This document shows positions 1 through 8,198 of a stretch of DNA of 64,000 nt, one piece after another (position 1 is the stretch's first letter; the number at the start of each line of letters is the position of its first letter). The notes under the pieces are model-generated. The model was not told where the DNA came from, made no database searches, and saw only the letters and a program-made list of their open reading frames with translations. The stretch is from Pseudomonas kilonensis. GTDB lineage: Bacteria; Pseudomonadota; Gammaproteobacteria; Pseudomonadales; Pseudomonadaceae. The translations under genes were made by a program, and so were the position numbers. Where the stretch lies: contig NZ_LHVH01000006.1 in NCBI RefSeq assembly GCF_001269885.1, forward strand, positions 1 to 64,000. Reading direction: 5' to 3'.

Positions 1-70
1 GAAAGCGGTGTTTCAGGCGACATTGATGTCAACTGACACACCGCTTTCGCGAGCAAGCCCGCTCCCACAG
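1..70. repeat. REPIN, left part cut by the window edge
   Basis: The left half is truncated at base 1 (gaaagcggtg...). The right half, cgctttcgcgagcaagcccg followed by ctcccaca, is complete. This is an inverted pair of REP sequences of the 'gggagcgggcttgctcgcgaa' type, lying just past the 3' end of ntrC. Confidence 0.85.
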
Positions 71-83
71 GGTTAAAGGCCGA

Positions 84-1520
84 TCAGCCCTCATCCCCGT
101 CATCATCATCCCCACCGTCAACCTTCATCCCCAATTCCTTGATCTTGCGGGTCAAGGTATTGCGGCCCCAACCCAGCAGCACGGCGGCGTCGCGGCGGCG
201 ACCGGCGGTGTGCTTGAGGGCGGTCTCGATCATGATCCGCTCGAAGCTGGGCACGGCGCTGTCCAGCAGGCTCGACTGGCCACGGGCCAGGGCCTGATCA
301 GCCCACTGGCGCAGGGCTTGCTCCCAGTTGGTCACCGGGGCTGAATCCTGCGGCAGGCTCAACAGCTCCGGCGGCAGGTCGCTGATGTGCACTTCGCGGC
401 CCGAAGCCATCACCGTGATCCAGCGGCAGGTGTTCTCCAGCTGACGCACGTTGCCCGGCCACGGCAGGTTCTTGAGGTATTCCTCGGTTTCGCTCTTGAG
501 CAGCTTGGGCTCGACCGCCAGTTCCTGGGCCGCGCGGCTGAGGAAGTGCCGGGCCAGGGTCGGGATGTCTTCGCGACGGTCCGCCAGGCGCGGGATATGA
601 ATGCGGATCACGTTCAGGCGATGGAACAAATCCTCACGGAATTTGCCGGCGTGAACCAGGGTTTCCAGGTTCTGGTGGGTGGCGGCGATGATGCGCACGT
701 CCACCTTGACCGGCGTATGCCCGCCGACCCGATAGAACTCGCCATCGGCCAGTACGCGCAGCAAGCGGGTCTGGGTGTCCGCCGGCATGTCGCCGATTTC
801 ATCGAGGAACAACGTGCCGCCGTCGGCCTGCTCGAAGCGCCCGCGCCGCAGATTGGCGGCGCCGGTGAATGCACCTTTTTCGTGGCCGAACAGCTCGGAC
901 TCCATCAGGTCCTTGGGAATCGCCGCCATGTTCAGCGCGATGAACGGCGATGCCGCCCGTGGACTGTGACGGTGCAGGGCGTGGGCCACCAGTTCTTTAC
1001 CGGTGCCCGACTCGCCGTTGATCAGCACGGTGATGTTGGAGTGGCTCAGGCGCCCGATGGCGCGAAACACTTCCTGCATCGCCGGCGCTTCGCCGATGAT
1101 TTCCGGGGTGCGGGCCAGGGCCGGCACCTCTTCCATGCCCTGTTGTTCCTGGGCATGTTGATTGGCGCGCTTGACCAGCGATACGGCTTCATCGACGTCA
1201 AATGGCTTGGGCAGGTATTCGAAAGCGCCGCCCTGGTAGGACGCCACGGCGCTGTCCAGGTCGGAATGGGCGGTCATGATGATCACCGGCAGCCGCGGAT
1301 GCTGTTCGCGAATCCGCGCCAGCAGGTCCAGGCCGCTGGCGCCAGGCATGCGGATGTCGGAGATGATGACGTCCGGTTGCTGACGCGCCAGGCGACTCAT
1401 CACCCCATCGGCGCTGTCGAAGCTCTGGGTGGTCATGCCTTCCTGTTGCAAGGCTTTTTCCAGGACCCAACGGATAGAACGGTCGTCATCGACGATCCAC
1501 ACGGTTTCACTACGGCTCAT
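84..1520 (-). CDS. ntrC: Nitrogen regulation response regulator NtrC
   Basis: This 478-residue sigma-54-dependent activator is phosphorylated by NtrB when nitrogen is limiting and then drives glnA and other nitrogen-scavenging promoters. It has a receiver domain at about residues 5-120 with phospho-acceptor Asp55 in SDIRMPG. The AAA+ domain follows, with Walker A GESGTGKE at about 169-176 and the sigma-54-contacting GAFTGA loop at about 216-221. A Fis-type helix-turn-helix sits at the C terminus (RRRDAAVLLGWGRNTLTRKI). The last residues form an unusual acidic tail (DGGDDDDGDEG). Its start overlaps the ntrB stop by four bases, so the two genes are translationally coupled. Family assignment is firm from domain order and the adjacent kinase. 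Confidence 0.97.
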   Translation of the reverse strand: MSRSETVWIVDDDRSIRWVLEKALQQEGMTTQSFDSADGVMSRLARQQPDVIISDIRMPGASGLDLLARIREQHPRLPVIIMTAHSDLDSAVASYQGGAFEYLPKPFDVDEAVSLVKRANQHAQEQQGMEEVPALARTPEIIGEAPAMQEVFRAIGRLSHSNITVLINGESGTGKELVAHALHRHSPRAASPFIALNMAAIPKDLMESELFGHEKGAFTGAANLRRGRFEQADGGTLFLDEIGDMPADTQTRLLRVLADGEFYRVGGHTPVKVDVRIIAATHQNLETLVHAGKFREDLFHRLNVIRIHIPRLADRREDIPTLARHFLSRAAQELAVEPKLLKSETEEYLKNLPWPGNVRQLENTCRWITVMASGREVHISDLPPELLSLPQDSAPVTNWEQALRQWADQALARGQSSLLDSAVPSFERIMIETALKHTAGRRRDAAVLLGWGRNTLTRKIKELGMKVDGGDDDDGDEG

Positions 1521-2602
1521 GTCGATGTGGCTCCTTGTTCCAGTGGCAGGAAGATCGAGAAGGTGGTGTGGCCGGGGTGGCTTTCACACTCGATCAAGCC
1601 CTGATGCTGACTGATGATGTTCTGGGTAATGGCCAGGCCCAGCCCGGTACCGTCCGGACGGCCGCTGACCATGGGGAAAAAGATGGTTTCCTGCAGCTCG
1701 GCAGGGATGCCCGGGCCGTTGTCGATGATTTCGATCTTGGTCACCAGGCGATGGCGCACGTGGCCGATGGTGAACTGGCGCATGGCGCGGGTACGCAGGC
1801 TGATGCGGCCCAGGCGCAGCTCGTTCTGGCTGCTGATGGCTTGCATCGCGTTGCGCACGATGTTCAGCACGGCCTGGATCATCTGCTCGCGGTCGATCAG
1901 GACATCGGGGATGCTCGGGTCGTAGTCGCGCACCAGCGTGATGCAGCCCTGGCTTTCCGCTTCCACCAGGCTGCTGACGCGCTCCAGCACCTCATGCACG
2001 TTGCACATCGCCAGTGATGGCAGCTTGTTCGAGCCGAGCATGCGGTCCACCAGGTTCCGCAGGCGGTCGGCTTCCTCGATGATGACGTTGGTGTAGTCCT
2101 TGAGGCTTTCTTCCGGCAGTTCGCGGGCGAGCAACTGCGCCGCGCCACGAATTCCGCCGAGGGGGTTCTTGATCTCATGGGCCAGGCCGCGCACCAGCAT
2201 CTTGCTGGTTTCCTGCTTGGACAATTGCGCTTCTTCCTTGGTGATGCGCAGCAGGCGATCACGCGGGTGGACTTCCAGCAGCAGCAGGGTGGCGCCGTTG
2301 TTCAGGATCGGCGTAACCGCGTAGTCCACGGTCAGGGTCTGGCCGGTCAGCGCGGTGAGCATCGCTTCGCGCTTGGTGAACGGATGGGCCTGTTCCACCG
2401 CCTGGCGCAAGGAGTTGAGCGCTTCGGTGGATTCGGTGAACAACTCGCTGATGAACTGCCCGTGGCTGCGCTGGCCACTGACGGCCAGGAGCATCTCCGC
2501 CGCCGGGTTCATGTACTCGAGGCGCAGTTCGGCGTCGAGCAGGATGGTCGCGGTGGTGAGGTTGTCGAGCAGCAAGCGGTGTAGTGCGTCGCTAATGGTC
2601 AT
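1517..2602 (-). CDS. ntrB: Nitrogen regulation sensor histidine kinase NtrB
   Basis: This cytoplasmic kinase/phosphatase (361 aa) controls NtrC in response to PII (GlnB/GlnK). It carries an N-terminal PAS-like domain at about residues 10-115, an H-box LAHEIKNPLGG with phospho-acceptor His142, and a HATPase domain with an N box and DNGPGIP and GTGLGLA motifs. There are no membrane segments. I chose the ATG at 2602 (MTISDALHRL) because an AGAGGT ribosome site lies just upstream. The frame stays open to 2644, but that extension is not NtrB-like. The gene overlaps ntrC by four bases. An NtrC-type site and a sigma-54-like element lie upstream, which suggests autoregulation. Confidence 0.96.
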   Translation of the reverse strand: MTISDALHRLLLDNLTTATILLDAELRLEYMNPAAEMLLAVSGQRSHGQFISELFTESTEALNSLRQAVEQAHPFTKREAMLTALTGQTLTVDYAVTPILNNGATLLLLEVHPRDRLLRITKEEAQLSKQETSKMLVRGLAHEIKNPLGGIRGAAQLLARELPEESLKDYTNVIIEEADRLRNLVDRMLGSNKLPSLAMCNVHEVLERVSSLVEAESQGCITLVRDYDPSIPDVLIDREQMIQAVLNIVRNAMQAISSQNELRLGRISLRTRAMRQFTIGHVRHRLVTKIEIIDNGPGIPAELQETIFFPMVSGRPDGTGLGLAITQNIISQHQGLIECESHPGHTTFSIFLPLEQGATST

Positions 2603-2680
2603 CAGGACCTCTTTTGGAGCGTAGCAACTCGGGACCGGTCCCAAATTGCGCGCGCGATTAATGCGCTGTTACAAGGAAAA

Positions 2681-2697
2681 TGCAAAAAACAAACCAA
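2681..2697 (-). promoter_or_regulatory. Candidate sigma-54 promoter for ntrBC
   Basis: Read on the minus strand this is TTGGTTTGTTTTTTGCA, which has the obligatory GG-N10-GC spacing and a T-rich -12 region. The -24 element is weaker than consensus (TTGGTTT versus TGGCACG). It lies about 80 bp before the ntrB start and about 125 bp downstream of an NtrC-like site, a normal enhancer spacing. This is inference from motif and spacing only. Confidence 0.45.
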
Positions 2698-2822
2698 GGC
2701 TCCGAAAAGAAGCGTTTAGAGCCTCAAAAAGGTGTTTTTCGCCCGGTTGCGTGGCATTCAGCCAGCTTTTACGGGTACTTTCGAACCAAAATGGGTTTGG
2801 GATCTGAGTAGTGTGCAATGTA

Positions 2823-2840
2823 TTGCACCAATATAGTGCG
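2823..2840. promoter_or_regulatory. NtrC binding site upstream of ntrBC
   Basis: The minus strand reads CGCACTATATTGGTGCAA, an excellent match to the enteric NtrC consensus TGCACTATNTTGGTGCA. It lies between the 3' end of the DUF4124 gene and ntrB, about 220 bp before the ntrB start. The placement fits an enhancer for, or autoregulation of, ntrBC. Confidence 0.75.
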
Positions 2841-2855
2841 CAGTCCTGAGTGACG

Positions 2856-3476
2856 TCAGAAGAACGGCAGGATGCTGCTTTTTTCTTCTTCAGGCTTTTC
2901 GGCGAGGGGGCATTCGGGGCGTTGACCGTAGTCGGTCGTGGTGCAGGGCTTGATGCGGCGCTTTTGCGCCAGGGACATGCGTTGCATATGGAAGGGCTGG
3001 TTGGCGGTGCGTTCGACGATGCGGTCCTGCTCATCGAGGATTTCTACCGCCAGGTGATGGGTGCCTCGATCGATGTTGCTCAAGGCAAACACCGGGCTCG
3101 GCCCCGGCGCCCCCGGCGGCTGGCCGTCGAGCAGCAGGCGGTAGCGGTGGCCTTTTTTCAGGCCGGGTTCGCTGGTGACGCTGACGATCAGTTCGCCTGC
3201 GGTGCTGCGTATCGTCGCGTCCGGCTCGGGTATCAACAGTCGGAGCATTTCGTAATGAAACAGCGGCTCTGGCCGGGTTTCGGCGGTGGGCGCCGTTGTT
3301 GTGCCCGGGGGCGTTGGCATCCGGTTGCCGGGTGGCAGTTGGACTTTCTTCGCATTGCCGGGGCGCGGCTGATCGGTGAAGACGCGATTACCCTGGGCAT
3401 CGATGTAGGTGTAGACCTGCGCCACCCCAGGCAGCGCCGCCAGTGCCAGGCTAAGCGCGAGCGGCCAGCGGATCAT
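2856..3476 (-). CDS. Secreted DUF4124-domain protein (second of a pair)
   Basis: This 206-aa protein has a signal peptide (LALSLALAALPGVAQ) followed by the DUF4124 signature VYTYIDAQGNRVFTDQPRP, so it is predicted to be periplasmic. Function is unknown for the family. The middle is Pro/Thr rich. The C-terminal half (YRLLLDGQPPG... NIDRGTHHLAVEI) looks like an Ig-like fold and closely parallels the upstream gene (FRLLLDGQPYG... NIDRGEHSLAVQV), so the pair arose by duplication. The ATG at 3476 overlaps the upstream stop as ATGA, which favours this start over the much longer open frame that continues to 4166. Confidence 0.85.
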   Translation of the reverse strand: MIRWPLALSLALAALPGVAQVYTYIDAQGNRVFTDQPRPGNAKKVQLPPGNRMPTPPGTTTAPTAETRPEPLFHYEMLRLLIPEPDATIRSTAGELIVSVTSEPGLKKGHRYRLLLDGQPPGAPGPSPVFALSNIDRGTHHLAVEILDEQDRIVERTANQPFHMQRMSLAQKRRIKPCTTTDYGQRPECPLAEKPEEEKSSILPFF

Positions 3477-3991
3477 GGCTGGTGCACCCGCTGCACGGTG
3501 AACGTGACGGTTTCGCTTTGTTGCACGAGGGTGTCCCCGTCGATGACTTGCACCGCCAGGCTGTGCTCGCCCCGATCGATGTTCACCAATTGCAGGCGCG
3601 GTACGTTGGTCGGCTGGCCATAGGGTTGGCCGTCCAGCAGCAGCCGGAACAGGTGAGGGCTGCGCAGGCGCGGTTGCGCCCGCACGCCAACGGTGAAGGT
3701 GCCGTTGTTGGCGCGCAGGGCTTCTTCGGTGGGGATGTCGGTCAGTTCCAGTGCCTCGTAGGCATTGCGCGGCTCGTCGCTGTTGGCGGGGGCTGGCGGT
3801 GTGTCCGGGCTGGCCGGGGATTGGCGTTCGATACTGTTGAGCGGCGGCAACTCCACCGTCTGGGCTGGTACGCCTTGGGGCGGCTGGTTGCTGTAGGCGG
3901 TGTTGCCGTCGGCGTCGGTGTACTTGTAGATCTGCGCGGCGGCGGGCAGTGCCAGCAGCAACAACAGGATGATTGAAAAGCCGCGACCCAT
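3473..3991 (-). CDS. Secreted DUF4124-domain protein (first of a pair)
   Basis: This 172-aa protein has signal peptide GFSIILLLLLALPAAAQ, then the DUF4124 motif IYKYTDADGNTAYSNQPPQG and a C-terminal Ig-like segment shared with the downstream paralogue. It is predicted to be exported to the periplasm; no enzymatic residues are recognisable. I chose the ATG at 3991 because the signal peptide begins there; an upstream in-frame ATG at 4030 would place 13 extra residues before it. The pair lies between glnA and ntrBC, a position that may simply be conserved neighbourhood rather than function. Confidence 0.85.
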   Translation of the reverse strand: MGRGFSIILLLLLALPAAAQIYKYTDADGNTAYSNQPPQGVPAQTVELPPLNSIERQSPASPDTPPAPANSDEPRNAYEALELTDIPTEEALRANNGTFTVGVRAQPRLRSPHLFRLLLDGQPYGQPTNVPRLQLVNIDRGEHSLAVQVIDGDTLVQQSETVTFTVQRVHQP

Positions 3992-4078
3992 GGAAAATCG
4001 ACCGAAAACGAAAAGTGATGGGTGCAGCATAGGCCAGGGCGGATGGTTGGCCCAAGTTGTTGTGTTGCATGCGCCTCC

Positions 4079-4167
4079 TGTGGGAGCGGGCTTGCTCGCG
4101 AAAGCGGTGTATCAGTCGACATCTGTGTGTCCGACACACCGCATTCGCGAGCAAGCCCGCTCCCACA
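4079..4167. repeat. REPIN (inverted REP pair)
   Basis: Two REP sequences face each other. The left half is tgtgggagcgggcttgctcg and the right half is cgagcaagcccgctcccaca. They are separated by a spacer that itself pairs (cggtgt... acaccg). Confidence 0.9.
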
Positions 4168-4184
4168 AGGGGAGGTAGGCTGTC

Positions 4185-4748
4185 TTAAGCTTTTGTGGAG
4201 GTACACAGCTCTCCGGTCGCTCGGATCAGGGCGAGGCGGTGCACCGGGTGCTGCTTGTTGTGGTGGGTGGCTCGGGCCAGCCATTGCGGGCACTGCGGGT
4301 CGGTGCGGTAGGGGGCGAAGTCGGCCAGTTGTTGCAGCAGGCGTTTTTGCAACCGGTCGAGTTGCGGGCGGATCTGTCCCACCAGGTCCGGGCGCGGGAG
4401 GTCCGGGGCCTTACCTTCCTGGGCCCAGTCGGACAAGTTGATGTACTGCACCATTTTGTTGGCTTCTATCTGGGCGGCGAAAAACGCTTCCACGGTTTCG
4501 CCACTCAGCTTGTAGGCCGGCGCCTGGGCGACAGCCGCGGCAATGACTTCACGCTCGCGCTGACGGTCTTCTACCGGTTTATGGCTGTCCCATTTGCTCA
4601 GGGCCACTTGATCGGCGAGGGCCAGGCGTTCGCCAATGGCGTTAAGCAGCGGGGTCAGGGCCTCGGGGGCGTGAGTCGAGGCGGCTTCGGCGGTGGTGGC
4701 CAGCAGCGCGGCTGACAGGGCAAGGCAGAGTTTGAAGCGCAAAGTCAT
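4185..4748 (-). CDS. Periplasmic chorismate mutase, AroQ-gamma class
   Basis: This 187-aa protein has a clear signal peptide (LCLALSAALLATTAEA) followed by an all-helical chorismate mutase domain. The pattern LLNAIGERLALADQVALSKW, then RQREREVI and FFAAQIEANKMVQY, is characteristic of secreted *AroQ mutases. These convert chorismate to prephenate outside the cytoplasm, for reasons not established. The start codon is directly preceded by the signal peptide and there is no nearby partner gene. It sits downstream of the glnA terminator on the same strand. Confidence 0.85.
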   Translation of the reverse strand: MTLRFKLCLALSAALLATTAEAASTHAPEALTPLLNAIGERLALADQVALSKWDSHKPVEDRQREREVIAAAVAQAPAYKLSGETVEAFFAAQIEANKMVQYINLSDWAQEGKAPDLPRPDLVGQIRPQLDRLQKRLLQQLADFAPYRTDPQCPQWLARATHHNKQHPVHRLALIRATGELCTSTKA

Positions 4749-4805
4749 GGACAGTCTCGTCTTCTATGGGGGGGCGACGGGGCATCATGCACGTAACTGG
4801 CGCCC

Positions 4806-4834
4806 ATAAAAAAGGCCTCCCGAAGGAGGCCTTT
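4806..4834 (-). terminator. Rho-independent terminator of glnA
   Basis: A ten-base perfect stem, AAAGGCCTCC/GGAGGCCTTT, surrounds a four-base loop. On the minus strand it is followed by a T run. It lies 37 bases past the glnA stop. Confidence 0.9.
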
Positions 4835-4870
4835 CTTTATTGCACGCCGTGCGTGGCGGCGCTTACTGGA

Positions 4871-6277
4871 TTAGCAGCTGTAGTACAGCTCATATTCCAG
4901 TGGGTGTACGAAGGTACGAACCTTGATTTCTTCTTCGCTTTTCAGTGCGATGTAAGCGTCGATGAAGTCATCGCTGAATACGCCGCCCTTGGTCAGGAAG
5001 GCACGGCCCTTGTCCAGCTCTTCCAGGGCTTCTTTCAAGCTGCCACACACCTGTGGAATTTCCTTGGCCTCTTCAGGCGGCAGGTCATACAGGTTTTTGT
5101 CAGCGGCGTCGCCAGGGTGGATCTTGTTCTGGATACCGTCCAGACCGGCCATCATCAGTGCAGCGAAGGCCAGGTACGGGTTGGCAGCCGGATCCGGGAA
5201 GCGCGCTTCGATGCGGCGGGCTTTAGGGCTGTTCACGTAAGGAATACGGATCGAGGCGGAACGGTTGCGAGCCGAGTAGGCCAGCATGACCGGGGCTTCG
5301 AAGCCAGGTACCAGACGCTTGTAGGAGTTGGTCGACGGGTTGGTGAAGCCGTTCAGGGCCTTACCGTGCTTGATGATACCGCCGATGAAGTAGAGGGCGG
5401 TGTCCGACAGGCCGGCATAGCCTTCGCCTGCGAAGGTGTTCTTGCCGTCCTTGGAGATCGACATGTGAACGTGCATGCCCGAACCGTTGTCGCCGTACAG
5501 AGGCTTCGGCATGAAGGTCGCGGTGCGACCGTAGGCGTCGGCAACGTTGTGTACGCAGTACTTCAGGGTCTGGACTTCGTCCGCCTTCTTGACCAGCGTG
5601 TTGAATTTCACGCCGATTTCGTTCTGGCCGGCAGTTGCCACTTCGTGGTGGTGAACTTCCACGGTCTGGCCCATTTCTTCCAGTGCGTTGCACATGGAGG
5701 TACGGATTTCGTGGTCGTGGTCGAACGGTGGAACCGGGAAGTAGCCGCCTTTGACGCCTGGACGGTGGCCTTTGTTGCCGCCTTCCACGTCCTGGTCGGA
5801 CATCCACGAACCTTGTTCGGAGAAGATCTTGAACATGGAGCCGGAGATATCGGACTTGAATTTGACTTCGTCGAAAATGAAGAACTCAGGCTCAGGACCG
5901 AAGAAAGCGGTGTCGCCGATACCGGTGGACTTCAGGTATTCCTCGGCGCGGTGGGCGATGGCGCGTGGGTCGCGGTCATAGCCTTGCATGGTCGAAGGTT
6001 CGATGATGTCGCAGACCAGGATCAGGGTCGGCTCTTCGGTGAACGGGTCCAGGACGGCAGTTTCGTCGTCCGGCATCAGGATCATGTCGGAGGCTTCGAT
6101 GCCTTTCCAGCCGGAGATGGAGGAACCGTCGAACATTTTGCCGATTTCAAAGAATTCGTCGTCCAGCGCATCACGGGCCGGCATGGTCACGTGATGTTGA
6201 GTACCTTTGGTGTCAGTGAAGCGCAGATCAATCCACTTGACGTCATGATCTTTGATGAGTTGAACCGACTTCGACAT
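4871..6277 (-). CDS. glnA: Glutamine synthetase type I
   Basis: This 468-aa dodecameric enzyme condenses glutamate and ammonium to glutamine using ATP. It shows the GS beta-grasp domain and the catalytic domain with the ATP-binding segment ([14 protein letters not shown]) and the NRSASIRIP loop. The adenylylation site is present near residue 400 (NLYDLPPEE), so activity is presumably modulated by GlnE. Length equals the enteric enzyme. It is monocistronic, with a sigma-54 promoter and NtrC-like sites upstream and a strong terminator downstream. Confidence 0.98.
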   Translation of the reverse strand: MSKSVQLIKDHDVKWIDLRFTDTKGTQHHVTMPARDALDDEFFEIGKMFDGSSISGWKGIEASDMILMPDDETAVLDPFTEEPTLILVCDIIEPSTMQGYDRDPRAIAHRAEEYLKSTGIGDTAFFGPEPEFFIFDEVKFKSDISGSMFKIFSEQGSWMSDQDVEGGNKGHRPGVKGGYFPVPPFDHDHEIRTSMCNALEEMGQTVEVHHHEVATAGQNEIGVKFNTLVKKADEVQTLKYCVHNVADAYGRTATFMPKPLYGDNGSGMHVHMSISKDGKNTFAGEGYAGLSDTALYFIGGIIKHGKALNGFTNPSTNSYKRLVPGFEAPVMLAYSARNRSASIRIPYVNSPKARRIEARFPDPAANPYLAFAALMMAGLDGIQNKIHPGDAADKNLYDLPPEEAKEIPQVCGSLKEALEELDKGRAFLTKGGVFSDDFIDAYIALKSEEEIKVRTFVHPLEYELYYSC

Positions 6278-6373
6278 ATGTCCTCCGGGTGGCTTCGGGC
6301 GGGTAGTGGAGTGCCCTTAGATATGGGTGATGCCGGCGCGAATACTCTGCCAAGGCAACCTGCCTCACAAGGG

Positions 6374-6389
6374 AGCAAATTGCATGCCA
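6374..6389 (-). promoter_or_regulatory. Sigma-54 promoter of glnA
   Basis: The minus strand reads TGGCATGCAATTTGCT. This matches the -24/-12 consensus TGGCACG-N4-TTGCW with correct GG-N10-GC spacing. The predicted transcript starts around 6362, leaving a leader of about 85 bases before glnA. Confidence 0.85.
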
Positions 6390-6410
6390 GTGCCCCGCCA
6401 TGGGTTTTTT

Positions 6411-6426
6411 TGCACCAAATCCACGC
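6411..6426. promoter_or_regulatory. Candidate NtrC half-site, glnA proximal
   Basis: The minus strand reads GCGTGGATTTGGTGCA. The right half (TTTGGTGCA) matches the NtrC consensus; the left half is degenerate. It is centred about 55 bp upstream of the predicted glnA start point. Confidence 0.45.
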
Positions 6427-6493
6427 TTTTAAAGGCGTAAATCAAAGATTGTCAGACAATAACGCACTGCAATGTGGCGCCGTCAATCGATAA

Positions 6494-6510
6494 TGACCTG
6501 TTTTGGTGCG
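6494..6510. promoter_or_regulatory. Candidate NtrC site, glnA distal
   Basis: TGACCTGTTTTGGTGCG has a good right half and a partial left half. It lies about 140 bp upstream of the predicted glnA start, a classic enhancer distance. The remainder of the 329-bp glnA-thiI gap holds the divergent thiI promoter region, with TATAAT at 6559-6564. Confidence 0.5.
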
Positions 6511-6606
6511 TGTAAAACCATCTGCACATAAACTGGTTAAACCTTGAGCAATTTCCGCTATAATCCGCGCCCCCCTTTTTCGGCTGGCCGTTCGCGCGCT
6601 GTTTTC

Positions 6607-8061
6607 ATGAAACTAATCGTAAAAGTCTTCCCCGAGATCACCATCAAGAGCCGCCCGGTACGGATGCGTTTCATCCGCCAGTTGGCCAAGAACATCCGTG
6701 CCGTGCTCCGAGACCTGGACCCGGCCGTGGTGGTGAATGGCGTGTGGGACAACCTCGAGCTGGAAACCCGTGTCAGCGAACCCAAGGTCCTGAAGGAAAT
6801 GACCGAGCGCCTGAGCTGCATGCCGGGCATCGCGCATTTCCTGCAAGTCGATGAATACCCGCTGGGGGATTTCGACGACATCCTCGCCAAGTGCATGCTC
6901 CATTATGGTGATGCCCTGGCCGGCAAGATTTTTTCGGTGCGCTGCAAGCGTGCCGGCAAGCACCCGTTCAGTTCGATGGACGTGGAAAAGTACGTCGGCA
7001 GCCAGTTGCGCCGACAGTGCGGCGCGGCCGGTATTTCGCTGAAAGACCCGCAGATCGAAGTACGCATCGAAATTCGCGACCAGCGGCTGTTCGTGATCCA
7101 CAGCCAGCACAACAGCATTGGCGGCTATCCGCTGGGTTCGCTGGAGCAGACCCTGGTGCTGATGTCCGGCGGTTTCGACTCCACGGTCGCCGCCTACCAG
7201 ATCATGCGTCGCGGGTTGATGAGCCATTTCTGCTTCTTCAACCTCGGCGGGCGTGCCCATGAACTGGGCGTGATGGAAGTGGCGCACTTCATCTGGAAGA
7301 AGTACGGCAGCTCCCAACGCGTGTTATTTGTGAGTGTGCCGTTCGAAGAAGTCCTGGGCGAGATTCTCGGCAAAGTCGATAACAGTCATATGGGCGTCAT
7401 TTTGAAGCGTATGATGTTGCGCGCCGCTTCACGAATTGCCGACCGCCTGCAAATCGATGCGCTGGTGACCGGCGAGGCGATCTCCCAGGTGTCGAGCCAG
7501 ACGTTGCCGAACCTGTCGGTGATCGACTGCGTGACCGAGAAGCTGGTCTTGCGGCCGCTGATTGCCAGCCACAAGCAGGACATCATCGACCAGGCCAATG
7601 AAATCGGCACCGCCGAGTTTGCCCGGCACATGCCGGAGTACTGCGGCGTCATCTCGGTCAATCCGAAGACGGCGGCCAAGCGCGGGCGGGTGGAACACGA
7701 AGAGAAAGAATTCGACATGGCGGTGCTCGAGCGTGCGCTCGAAAACGCCAGGCTGGTGCCAATCGATCGAGTCATCGATGAGTTGGGCCAGGACATTCAG
7801 ATTGAAGAAGTCGGCGAAGCGCTGGCCGGTCAGATCATCATCGACATCCGTCACCCGGACGACGCTGAAGACGACCCGCTGAGTATCGCCGGCATCGAGG
7901 TAAAAACGATGCCGTTCTATGCAGTGAACGCGCGTTTCAAGGAACTGGACCCTACTCGCCAGTACCTGCTGTATTGCGACAAAGGCGTGATGAGTCGCCT
8001 GCATGCCCACCATTTGCTCAGTGAGGGGCATGCCAATGTGCGCGTTTATCGACCGAGCTAA
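6607..8061 (+). CDS. thiI: tRNA 4-thiouridine synthase / thiazole sulfurtransferase ThiI
   Basis: ThiI (484 aa) uses ATP and persulfide sulfur to make s4U8 in tRNA and contributes to thiamine thiazole formation. The protein has an N-terminal THUMP domain, a PP-loop ATP pyrophosphatase motif ([14 protein letters not shown]) and a C-terminal rhodanese domain with the active cysteine in [11 protein letters not shown]. The second redox cysteine lies in [10 protein letters not shown] chose the ATG at 6607 ([10 protein letters not shown]), the usual ThiI N terminus; the open frame extends upstream to 6544 without family similarity. It is divergent from glnA. Confidence 0.96.
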   Translation: MKLIVKVFPEITIKSRPVRMRFIRQLAKNIRAVLRDLDPAVVVNGVWDNLELETRVSEPKVLKEMTERLSCMPGIAHFLQVDEYPLGDFDDILAKCMLHYGDALAGKIFSVRCKRAGKHPFSSMDVEKYVGSQLRRQCGAAGISLKDPQIEVRIEIRDQRLFVIHSQHNSIGGYPLGSLEQTLVLMSGGFDSTVAAYQIMRRGLMSHFCFFNLGGRAHELGVMEVAHFIWKKYGSSQRVLFVSVPFEEVLGEILGKVDNSHMGVILKRMMLRAASRIADRLQIDALVTGEAISQVSSQTLPNLSVIDCVTEKLVLRPLIASHKQDIIDQANEIGTAEFARHMPEYCGVISVNPKTAAKRGRVEHEEKEFDMAVLERALENARLVPIDRVIDELGQDIQIEEVGEALAGQIIIDIRHPDDAEDDPLSIAGIEVKTMPFYAVNARFKELDPTRQYLLYCDKGVMSRLHAHHLLSEGHANVRVYRPS

Positions 8062-8198
8062 GTGCCCGGGGCTGTTTGCCTGTGGCCTGCGTCACCGGCC
8101 CCCCGACGCCGCCGACAGGCTGTAACGGCTTGTCGGACTCAACGTAAATCGCTGCCACGACCTGTCAGCACACCGAATCCTCTGATCGAGATACACAA

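Noticed and set aside
4766..6493. 575-codon open frame opposite glnA
   Set aside because: It is antisense to glutamine synthetase, spans its terminator and promoter, and shows no recognisable protein features.
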